Shown here: positions 1-9,820 of the stretch, piece by piece
Position numbering within the stretch: position 1 is the stretch's first letter
Layout of the letters: each line of letters opens with the position of its first letter
Assembly (NCBI RefSeq): GCF_036884655.1
Contig: NC_088355.1
Location: 37,314,501-37,378,500 of the forward strand
Direction of reading: 5' to 3'
DNA length: 64,000 nucleotides
Origin: Musa acuminata AAA Group
Taxonomy: Eukaryota > Streptophyta > Magnoliopsida > Zingiberales > Musaceae
The notes under the pieces: generated by a model
Seen by the model: only the letters and a program-made list of their open reading frames with translations
Databases searched by the model: none
What the model was told of the DNA's origin: nothing
Made by a program: the position numbers and the translations under genes

Positions 1-3000
1 CTCGGTTTCGCCCATTCTCTTAAGAGTTGAGAAGGCAAAGGTTACTTTGACTTCGCCCGCCTCCTCGAGGTTGTACTTCATGCATCGAGCTGGTTACTGG
101 TCTTCGCCTGCTCTTTGCTCACACTTCTGAAGCACTTGAAGTGTTTGCACTCCTTGCGTTGAGTTAGCTACTGTGATTCACCTTCTCAAAGCCATTGAAC
201 TTCTGGAATGCAGGAAGTTTTCACCCCAACTTGGAGTAATTCTCTGATAGATGAGGTCGCCTCTGGGATTGTACCGTCTTCTCCATCAACCCTGCCGCCT
301 ACTCCACTGAGTAGCAAAGGTACAGCACCGTATACTGCCTGCTTCGTTCCTTGGTCGTGCACTCTTGCGTGACCCGAAGTCCTTCACTTACGGCTATCTT
401 GATGAGAAACTTGTTGACACCGGTCTTACGAAGTTTCTTGGCCTCTGCCCTTCAGCCTTGTCTCGGTACTTGGAGATTGCCTCTGTATGCTCCACCTCCT
501 CGGCCCCTTTCACGACCAAGCGCTCTCCCTCCATGAGAGCAAGGGATCAATGACTTGCACGGAAGTCCCGCCTCTGCGGTACCATGGCGCTGCCATGCCC
601 ATGGCCCTACTATCCGTCGCCTCGCCTCTGTATCCCTTTTCTTCACAATCAGTAGAGATGTCTCCGTGGCACTCCTCTAAGTCCACCTCCATTCTAACTG
701 ATGCTTGATTTTGGGTAGCTAAGTCCCTCTGGACTCGTCGTCGCTTCCTCGCCCCTTTCGACCCCCTGCTTCAACACCTCTGTGTTCTCCAAGCAGTCTG
801 TTTGGTCGATGGAAAGACAGACTGCAACTCCCATGCATGGCCTCTGCCATCACGTTGTAGAGTTTGCACCGATTCTGTTCTCCTTAGCTTCCTTGGTAGC
901 AACGTTCGCTTACTCGACCTTGTCCTCTGACTTGTCGGGCTCCCTTAAGCGAATATGAGCTCTAGAGCAGTCCAACTCTCCAGTTGCTTCGATCATACCT
1001 CTGTATGATCAAGTCCCTCCCATGGAACTCACTGGTACTTGCATTCGAACTTTTCCCTTGGTGGAACACAGCCCCCATATGCTGATGACCAAGGCTTTCA
1101 TCCGATGCAAAATTCGATGCACGCCCGGAAGACCCGCCTCTGCGGTACCATGGCCTTCACTCCTTGAATCCATAGCCCTTCTTGCCGTCGTGTTGTTCAT
1201 CGAAGTGGAGCTTCCAGTAACTCCCGATCATACCTCCATATGATCTCATCCCTCACGGGACTGATTGCGTGTATCGCATTGCCACGAACTGTTCCACCAC
1301 GATCCGCTGCACCATGTCGCCTCCTGGTGACATCTCCATTGCATTCTGATCCTTGTGGAATAAACTCGAATTGTGAACCCTTCATGTGTGGCCTCTGCCA
1401 ATACATCGTAGGGTCCCTTCCACCTTCGATTTTGTTCGCTCCTCTGGCAATCGACCTTCATCCACCCACTCCTGGGTCACACCTAGATGAAGCACCGCTC
1501 TAGGACAGTCCGTCGCCTAATAGCTCTCGAAGTCCACCGACTTCACTGTAATCTGTGCACCATTGTCTGGATCCTGGGCCTCTGCCCCTACCAGCACAAT
1601 CTCCGCTGCGCACTGCTTCCTTCATAGCAACTCAAATGGCAACACTGTGGCATATTCTTCAAGAGTACCCACCTCTGCGTCCTCTTGCCCCGTGCTAAGG
1701 CCCTTCTCAACCCAACTTCGCCTCCGCAAATTGAGTCGCCTTAGTTCCTCCATCAAATGCTTCTCCGAGTTAAGGTGCATGTGCCGCAAAGCTCCCTTCG
1801 TCTTTGGCACCATGCAAGATGAGTCCGCTCCGTCAGAAAGAAGGACCCATGGAACAACATGATCCTACCCATGCCTCTGCAAGAGTTCATGTCTTTGACC
1901 TCTGTCTAAGGAAAGCACTGTGCTTCTGCTCCATGTTCGAACTTCACTGCTGGCTCCCTTCATGCGGCTTGGGTACTTCGCCAAGTTACACCCAAGTTGC
2001 TCCGCTCCTCGTTCTTGCATTGAGTCGATGGTGGCCCTCGCGCCCACCATTCCACGGGTCAGCCCACCCTTGAGTCCGATCTCCATATCGACTCTAAGTG
2101 TGCCTTCATTTAAGTTGCTTCAGGTCGCTCCCCCACTTGATCTCGCAATGCATCCACCAATGCCTTCTCTCGAGCGAGATCATGCGGCAACTCCTCGCTG
2201 CTTGCTCAGTCCATTGAGCTTCGTGGGGTTGTTGTTTGTGAGGTACTCCTCCTCAACATGTGAAGTCCGTCTCACATGATTCTTCCTCTGGAGTGCCGAG
2301 ACTTATCCCTCCTAGATAACTGTCCCGTTGGAGCAACATCTCTCTTCGTTTTCGGAGAACACCATCCCCTTGGACTACTCCGATCTGCTGAACAAACTGT
2401 GCATTGTTCTGCCTCTTGCAAACGCACTTGCTAGATTGCGCCTCCACGTCAATACAGCCACCACTGCACCCCTCAAGGCCTAGCAACATGCTGAACTCGT
2501 TGCACACTTCAGCCTTCTACGGACGTGTCCTTTGCATGCCGAAGAGAAAGTTTTAATGCTCCATTGGCGCCGAGTCTCGACCGCCTTGGGATGGCCACGA
2601 ACATTCCATCGTCCGCATACAAGCCCATGCATGAGTACCAAATTCTTCGAATTAGCAATTCCCCTCACCTCTGTGAGCTTTGCATAACTCTTTTGGTCGT
2701 TGAGCAACTCATTCCACCTTGGATGGTCTCATTCTTGCCAAGCGCCTCGCCTGCCTAGAGCACCATCAAGTATAGTTGTCAACGTTGAGCCGTAGCTCAA
2801 ACTCAGCCATCCCATCCTTTGTGCGCTCCAAATTCTTCCAAGCTTGCCTGTTCTCGTGGTGCCTCTTGCGCGAAGGGTTGGCCATTCCACTGAATGCCAA
2901 TGTTAGATGCCCGCTCCTCTGAGCGACTCTTTTCCCTACATCTCCATGCCCGTTTTCCCTCAAACGGTCGCGCGTGTGCTGACTGCCCTCAACGCAGCCC

Positions 3001-3513
3001 CGCTAGGTCCCCCACGTTTGCATGTCAAGTGTTTCTATGAGTGCTTGTCCCGCTCTGATACCATATTTGTCACGACCTTAGCTGGTTTTGCCTAAGGCGT
3101 GCGGCACCCTCGCGCGTCCGTCCGCAAAGGTCAGCCTCCCCGAAGCCTCCCATTGTCCCTTAGGACCAACAAAAGAGAGAACGGGTTAAAAGAACGCCTC
3201 AATCGGGATCCACAAGCAAACATGTCCGAAAAACACTTCATAGACAATACAAATTACAAACAGACTTTACAAGCTCTGAATAGTTGCACAACAAAGGGTA
3301 AAATGGTCCATTACAGACCGAAAAGCTCTCGAACGTGTCCACATGACACAACCTTTATTTACAAGCCTAAAGAGGCCACCAACCCAACTAAAATGGGACT
3401 TATAAGCCTTCGGCCGCCCCTCTACCTGCTATACAAGGCATGAACATGCCAAAAGACAACAGACAGACATAAGCATTACATCCAACATCTTGTTTAGAAG
3501 TTTGTCCGTTACA
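1..3513 (-). mobile_element. LARD-like non-autonomous LTR retrotransposon, partial (minus orientation)
   Basis: This is the reverse complement of much of the element at 12414-17226. For example the sequence around 20-45 matches around 16130-16150 inverted, and 1880-2000 matches around 14560-14620 inverted. It ends at 3513 in an intact LTR (3068-3513) and runs off the left edge. Only short ORFs are seen and none resembles gag or pol, so I call it a large retrotransposon derivative (LARD). It lacks the solo LTR nested in the other copy. It is inserted in a copia element that resumes at 3514. Confidence 0.8.
3068..3513 (-). repeat. LTR of the left LARD-like element
   Basis: Read on the minus strand it starts TGTAACGGAC at 3513 and ends GGTCGTGACA at 3068. 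It aligns throughout with the LTRs at 12414-12827 and 16783-17226, sharing the GTGTCATGTGGACAC block and the GGACGGAC block near the end. It is the 5' LTR of a minus-oriented element: just left of 3068 the plus strand reads CTCTGATACCATATT, whose complement is the TGGTATCAGAG-type primer-binding site. Confidence 0.85.
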
Positions 3514-5137
3514 AAATGGAGAAGGCCTTGAAGAACAAGTAGGTTTTCAGGTTAAAGACTTAAGAATATTGTTCTCAACTAATGTACAAAGCTAGATTGA
3601 TTGTGAAAGGCCTTGGTCAAAAGAAAGGTATTGACTTTGAAGATATTTTTTCTCCTGTTGTTAAAATATCTTCTATTCGTGTTGCTCTTGGTATTGCTGC
3701 TAGCCAGGACTTAGAGGTTGAGTAGTTAGATGTGAAGATAGTTTTCTTTCATGGTGATTTAGAGGAGGAAATTTATATGAAGCAACCAAAAGGTTTCAAA
3801 GTCAAAGGTAAAGAGAACTTTATCTGCAAGTTGAGGAAGAGCTTGTATGAAGTAAGTTTCAAGACAATGGTATAGAAAGTTTGATTCATTTATGACAAAA
3901 AATAGATACAAAAGAATGACTTCAGATCATTGTGTGTACATCAAATGATTTGGTGAGAATTTTATTATTTTCTTACTTTATGTTGATGACATGCTTATTC
4001 TTAGGAAAGATATATTTACAATTGATAGGTTAAAGAAGAAACTATGTGAGTCTTTTGCAATTAAGGAAATGGGGCCAGCAAAGCAAATACTAGGTATGCA
4101 GACTTCTCGTGATAGTAAAAATAAGAAAATTTGGTTGTCACAAAAAAAATACATCGAGAAGGTATTGGAGAGATTCAAAACTAGTTGTTTCTCCTCTTGC
4201 AGGTCACTTCAAATTGTGTTCAAAACAGAGTCCGTCAAGTGATGAGGAGAAGGAGAAAATACAAAAAGTTCCTTATGCTTCAGTAGTTAGAAGTTTAATG
4301 TATGTAATGGTATGTACGAGGTCGGACATCGCATATGCAATAGGTGTTACTAGCAGATTTCTTACAAATCCAGACAAAGAGCACTAGACAAGTATATTTT
4401 TAGATACCTCAGAGGGAGCTCTAAGGTTTGTTTAAGCTTTGGAGGTGGATCACCTGTGTTGATAGGTTACACATATGCAAATATAATAAGAGATATTGAT
4501 ACGAGGAAGTCCACTTTATGTTATGTACTTACTTTTACAGGGGGGGCGGTGTCATGACAATCCAAGTTGCAAAGGTGTATTGCTCTCTCTACCACAGAGA
4601 CTGAATATATTGCTGCTATAGAGATATGCAAAGAAATATTATGGATGAAAGAATTCTTACAAGAATTGGGGCTGAAATAGAAAAACTATGCGGTGCATTA
4701 TGATAGCCAGAGTGTCATCCATTTGTGTAAGAACACAACTTTTCATTCTAAGTCGAAGCATATAGATGTTAGATCTACAATAGTGTTATCAATCATCTAG
4801 TAGTGTTATCATCTCATGTTAGATCATATCTACAGTAGATTCTTATTGTGATTACTTTGGGAGAATTTAGATATTGTGCACAGTGAAGTGATCATTTATC
4901 CCAGTTATTCTCTTGTGATTGTTACTAGGGTTTTGGGCAAAAGATTGAGATTTGTATATTTATTATTCTTATAGTGGATATCTGTAGTTTGTCCCGTGGT
5001 TCTTACCCTTCACTTTGGAGGGGTTTTCCACGTAAATCTTGATGTCATATTTGATTGTGATTTTTATTTAATTCTGTTGCGTGTTACGACCTACTAGTAT
5101 TTGTTCCTATATAAAGTTTATTTCTCTTTATATCCAA
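3514..5137 (+). pseudogene. Degenerate Ty1/copia element, 3' part (RT, RNase H, 3' LTR), copy 1
   Basis: The reverse transcriptase core is recognisable in broken frames: the VVKGLGQKK block near 3604, the SSIRVALGIAA block near 3670 and YVDDMLI near 3979-3999. An RNase H fragment follows (near 4580-4770), then an LTR tail to about 5137. Several in-frame stops and frameshifts make it a relic. The junction where RNase H meets the LTR, with polypurine tract and LTR start missing, is identical in the copy at 42015-43633, so both derive from one insertion. Divergence from that copy is about 4 percent by eye, well above the surrounding block. Confidence 0.9.
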
Positions 5138-5461
5138 GTAAAGCTTAGATCATATTTGTGTATCATTTAATGTGATCATATACACACGAATATACACATG
5201 AGGATATAAGAAACTAATTTTTGTGATAGAAAAGAAAGAGAAAAATATGTGTTTCTTAATAACTGAAATATGAGTACCCAATGAACTGTTAAAGATAGTC
5301 ACACGATTTTATTTTATTTTCAGATAATAATAATGCAGTCTATCTCACGAAGAATATTATGGATTTACATGAGCTCAATTATAACGTCTATTGGAAAGAG
5401 TTGAACACATGCTGATAAAGAGTAATTAAATGACAAATGTTGCTCCCATGGCATTGCAGGT
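5138..5461. other. 3' flank of SABATH gene A
   Basis: This 324-base AT-rich stretch lies between the copia LTR and the stop codon of gene A. It should contain the 3' UTR and polyadenylation site of gene A, but no signal stands out. Up to about 5290 it differs from copy 2 at about the same high rate as the copia relic. From about 5300 the two copies become nearly identical. Confidence 0.5.
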
Positions 5462-8400
5462 TCACCAAGCCGCAGCACCATCGCCGTCAGCCTCCTCCTC
5501 CTCCTTCTTCTTCTTCTTCAAGGAAATGACAAATAGGTAGTGCTTACTTTTCTGTTGAAGGAGATGCCTGGAGACATTGGCTGCATATATAGAGAATAAC
5601 TCATCCAGTATGGCATCCCCGAAATGCTCTTCAATCAAGGGTTGAAACGCTGCTCTCACATATCCTGCGACGTTCTTTCCGCTTGCTATACTGTCGAATG
5701 CAGCGGAATCATCATCCGAGTCATCAAACGGGTCCCAATTAGCCTCAAAGATCTGTGTTTGTTCTAAATCAAACAGGTCTTCCCTATGGATCACTGCCTT
5801 TACTTCTTCCATGGAAGGTGCATAATACGGCAAATTGAAGGTCACCAGTTTGTCCTCCTCTACGATTCCCTGGACAATAATGTCGCCAAACCATCAAGAG
5901 GGTATGAAAGGTTAAAGTGCACTCCCTCCAATTTATTTCTTTGGGATTGTGTTTGCTCACTATTTATTTCTTTACACTTGAACTATGTTCTCTTTCTTGT
6001 TTCTGTTGGAGCATGACATGGCCATGCTTCTGACCAGATCGATCCAAGTCCACTAAATTTTTATGAGCAACAAGGGTGCAATGCTGTTTATTTTCCTCTC
6101 TCTTCCCCGTTCTACTACTACTTGTGATTATGTAAATATTTGATTCTCCACCTCCCTCACATCCTATCATCTGTAATTAATTGGAGGATGATGGATTTAA
6201 ACTGTTAAGATTAATTTAAATAATTAGAATTAGATAAATAAAAGAAAAAATTAGATTTAAATATATAGATTAGGATAAAAATATTTATTGAGGTATGATA
6301 ATTTTTTTTATTATTTTAAAAAATTTATATTTTATCTTTTAGTCAATATAAATATGTGCTCTTGGATCAATCCAAAATATCGTAGATTGAAATTACTTAT
6401 AGTTCCTTCTACTATTCTTTTTCCTTTCTTCCTGAAGTTCTATAGGAAAGTCAACAATATGATATCATAGCCTGATTCAAAGAATATCAATAGAAATACA
6501 TCGATTAAAAAAGAAGAGAAAGCTAGTATATGCAAAAAAAAAAAAAAAGATGACAGGAGTAGGTGCTCCTAATCAACTTCTCTCTATCTTCAAATATGAT
6601 AATTATCAATTTTAGGTTGTTAAAATGAAAACTTTATTTATCTCATAAGGATTATGAAATTTGGAAGAATATGATTTTGTTAAGTATGATCTACAAGATT
6701 CTAATATTATTAAAAATCAAAAATATCATATGAATGAGAATACATAGAAAGATGCAAAAGCCCTCTACATGCTATAATAAATAATAGATAATTCCCTATT
6801 TTCTTGAATTATGATGATATCAACATCATTAGAAGCCTGAAAAATATTAAAAAGTGTATTTGGAGGCACAAACAAGGTAAAAATTTTAAAGCTTCAAATT
6901 CTTTGACGTAAATTCAAAACTCTTATGATGAAAGATTCTAAATCTATTGCTAATTATTCTAAAACATATCTAAATCAAATGAGATATTATGGTGAAAATC
7001 TAAAAGATCAATATGTAGTAGAAAAGGTTATATGAAGTTTATCTCCAAAATTTAATATGATTTCTACTGATATAGAAGAAGATAAGGATAAAAGTACATT
7101 ATCTATTGATGAATTAGTGGGATCTCTTTTAATTTATGAACAAAAAGTGAATAGATCTTCAAATGAAACTTTAGAACATGCTCTTGAAATGAAGATAGAT
7201 TAGAAGAACGATAAAAAAAAATTTAAAAGTCATATCTCAAGGGAGAGATCATAATAGCTGAGGTCATGATCAATTAAACGAGGGTAAGAGGAACTCAAAC
7301 ACAGGTAACAAAGAAACTCATTGATGTTTTTGTTGTAAAAAAATTGGACATACTAAAAAAAATTATTGGTACAAAAATAAAAATTCAAATGTTCCTCTCT
7401 ACTCTTACTATAAAAATATGGCTATCTTGAAAAAGATTATTGGAATAAAAATCAAACAAATTATCATGTGAAAAATAATTATGAAAAAAGAGATTAAGAA
7501 AATATTTTCTTTATAACATCTTAGAATATTCTAGATCAGTTTAGTTTTTGGATAATAAAGAATATTCTAGGTCTGTTTGGTTTTTGGATAGTGGATATAG
7601 TAATCATATGACATGAGACATTTCAAAGATTTGATAAAATCTTCATAAAATCTTTAATAAAAGATAATTTTATCAATATCTTCGTAAAATATTTAATAAA
7701 TGATAAATTTTATTCTGAAGCCAACTTCAAGTTACAACTATTTGAATTAAGGGGGTGTGTAAAGATTAATTTAAATAGTTAGAATTAGATAAAATAAAAA
7801 ATAAAAATTTAGATTTAAATAAATTAATTAGGATGAAAAGATTTATTGAGATATGATAGATTTTTATTATTATTTTAAAAAACTTATACTATATATTTTA
7901 ATCAATATAATTAGGTACTTTATGATCAATCGAAAATACTACAGATTAAAAGTACTTCTAGCTTCTTGTACTATTTTCTTTTCTTTCTAATTTTTTTGTA
8001 AAAAGGCCAACATAAACAGCTCTCCTGAAATGAAACCATTTGGTTTGATCTTTTTAATTTTTTAATTTTCTTTTTTGTGTTTTACCATATTCAACTTTGC
8101 GGTAAGATAAAGGCCAACCATGCAATAAACATGAACTAGGAAGGATATGAACTGGTACGTGAAGAAGAAGACGAAGAAGAGAAAGGTACCTGTGATACCA
8201 AAGCACTCAGGGCTTCGGCTAACAGGCCGTAAAAGTATCCCACATCTCCCGAGGGTGGATAACTCCCTTTCCTTCCTAGAAATGACAATACCATTCTTGC
8301 TCGGTAGCTTAGTTCTGCATGACGGCACCTAAGGAACCCTGACAAGTCTCTTTGGTGTTGGTCTTGATATGCTTTAACAACTTCCAGTGGGCTTGTCTCT

Positions 8401-9311
8401 GAAACATAGATGTTCTTATTGTTGAGTGGAACTCCCTGTTCACCTTCAGGAACCTGATATTTTCAGAATTAAAAGTAAGTTTGCCTTAGCAAACAAAAGT
8501 AACATAGGTTTTGTGTGATGTTTCAAGCAATCTTCCTTTTCTTTATGAGGTTAACCATGCTGATGAAGTGAGTGAGCATTTCAGAGAATTTGTTTAGTTA
8601 TTGGTAGTTAATTAACCGTCCCAATCATAGCCGCTTTAAGAAAGTAAATAATGAAAAAAAACAAAGAAAACAAGTAGAATTCAGAAAATAATAGTGTAGC
8701 AATTGTCATTTATTAAGAGGAAGGCAACCTGAGAGAGCCAGTTGAGACAACAGGAAGCGTTGAAGAAGTGGACACTTTGACAAGGGAAAAGCCTGCCGTA
8801 GAAGGAGCCTGGAACTCCCACGACGTAGTATGGCACCAGCAGCTTCCCCTTCTCCTCCTCGACCTTCCTCTTGTAATCTCCCAGAGACCGGAAGACGTGA
8901 TTGAAGTCATTCCCCGGGAGGTCATTCAAGAAGAACAGGATCTCCGGCATCTCCTGGCGTCCCAGGCTCCGCCGTAGCTTGCCAATCACGTCGAGCACCT
9001 CGGAGACCACCTCCAAAGTGTTAGGGCCCGAGGAACAACCTAAGTCGACCACCGCCATCCTCTCGGGGAGCAGCGACATGTAAACCCCTCCTATTGCCTC
9101 CTCCAGTATTGGCTTCGCCATGTGAAGTACCTTCTCCTGGGACGCAGTTAGCAAACCAGTGAAAAGATATGCTGACGCCTACGCAAGTGTAAGTTGTTTA
9201 AGTTCATGCAAACAGTTGGGGTGTTCAACACTACCTGAAACTTAGAATTGGAGGCGTAGCTGGTTTCCCCAGCTCCTCCGACCATGTGAAGGATTCCTTC
9301 TATCCTCTTGC

Positions 9312-9315
<4 letters not shown>
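5462..9315 (-). CDS. SABATH carboxyl methyltransferase A (4 exons, 386 aa)
   Basis: Exons on the minus strand: 9235-9315, 8729-9136, 8190-8453, 5462-5869. All introns have GT-AG ends and the joined frame is open for 386 codons, usual for SABATH enzymes (about 360-390). Residues 9-27 hold the N-terminal SAM and substrate motif with GETSYA, and 58-67 DLGCSSGPNT binds SAM. FFLNDLPGNDFN spans 95-106, SFYGRLFP 138-145 and the WLSQ aromatic motif 160-163. Expected role: SAM-dependent methyl ester formation on a small carboxylic acid in the cytosol; the substrate cannot be assigned. Odd points: Asn159 precedes Trp160 where salicylate methyltransferases usually have Met; Tyr238 sits where the salicylate-contacting Trp is expected; and there is a charged lysine/glutamate C-terminal tail. 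Intron 3 is enlarged by a retroelement. The ATG follows directly on a GA tract. Confidence 0.9.
6203..8012 (+). mobile_element. Small non-autonomous copia element in intron 3 of gene A
   Basis: Two LTRs of about 255 bp (6203-6456 and 7758-8012, TGT...ACA) are flanked by a perfect 5-bp target-site duplication TAAAC (6198-6202 and 8013-8017). A primer-binding-like site follows the left LTR (TGATATCATAGCC, 6460-6472) and a polypurine run AAGGGGG precedes the right LTR. The 1.3-kb interior keeps only gag remnants: a DELVGSL block near 7105-7125, a CCHC-type zinc finger near 7325-7375 and a protease-like DSG(Y)SNHM remnant near 7575-7610. Integrase and RT are absent. It lies antisense to the host gene and presumably is spliced out with intron 3. 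Confidence 0.88.

Positions 9316-9351
<36 letters not shown>
9315..9351 (-). repeat. GA microsatellite forming the 5' leader of gene A
   Basis: A pure (GA)n tract of about 18 units on the coding strand abuts the start codon; the last GA contributes the A of the ATG. GAGA-type tracts are common in plant 5' leaders. The same tract is present in genes B, A' and B', and differs in length between B and B'. Confidence 0.85.
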
Positions 9352-9355
<4 letters not shown>

Positions 9356-9820
9356 GAAAACCAAGTTCCGAGCACCATGATTATAAATAGCCTATAAGGA
9401 CCACTGTGGTTGTGCAGAAGCTGTAACATGCTTCGGAGAATACATAGAAAGCAATAACACCATTTTCTCTGACAACATTAACAAAGTCAAAGGAGATGGA
9501 AAATAGTAAATGAATGAACGAAGGTACCACCAAGATGGTTGTTTGTATGTCACTGTCCGTACTAGGTTAAAGGAGATGGTGGCATGGTTGGACGATAGTA
9601 AATGAATGCATGGAGGTACCACCAAGACAGCTTCAGAGAAACACATCATCTCCTCTTGTTTCAGCTGTGCTCCTGCTTCGTCGTTATCAGTCTTCGTTGG
9701 CATCTTAATAGCTAGGAAAGAAACAGGAACACGCTCTCATCACTCCTTCGATCCCCTTTAATTTGATCTGTGATGGAAGGGACAGATTGTCCTTCTGAAA
9801 GTGTCGCCGGGATGTAGAAT
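9352..9820 (-). promoter_or_regulatory. Proximal promoter region of gene A
   Basis: On the minus strand a TATA-like motif CTATTTATA (TATAAATAG on plus, 9382-9390) lies about 70 bases before the ATG. That would place initiation at the edge of the GA tract and give a very short GA-rich leader. The next 400 bases upstream are repeated at 24620-25060 (gene B, beyond its copia insertion), 33385-33800 and in copy 2, so this is a shared SABATH promoter block. Confidence 0.6.

Noticed and set aside
351..2963. Many short ORFs in the leftmost 3 kb and their mirror images at 12.8-16.4 kb
   Set aside because: Both regions are the interior of a LARD-like element. The ORFs are short, overlap on both strands, and show no gag, pol or host domain.
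3505..3520. 3514 as the left breakpoint of the segmental duplication
   Set aside because: 3513 is the exact end of a LARD LTR and copy 2 has uninterrupted copia sequence there, so this is an insertion edge. The true duplication end lies outside the window or near the divergence step at 5.3 kb.
8681..9154. 157-codon ORF beginning MLTASQEK as a complete small protein (also 18615-19094, 46639-47112, 56561-57040)
   Set aside because: Its ATG is in intron 1 and its end in intron 2. It is exon 2 read through both splice sites.
9148..9429. Arg-Glu repeat protein read from the GA tract
   Set aside because: The repeat is the microsatellite in the presumed 5' leader. The alternative upstream ATG lies beside the TATA-like motif and is unlikely to be transcribed.
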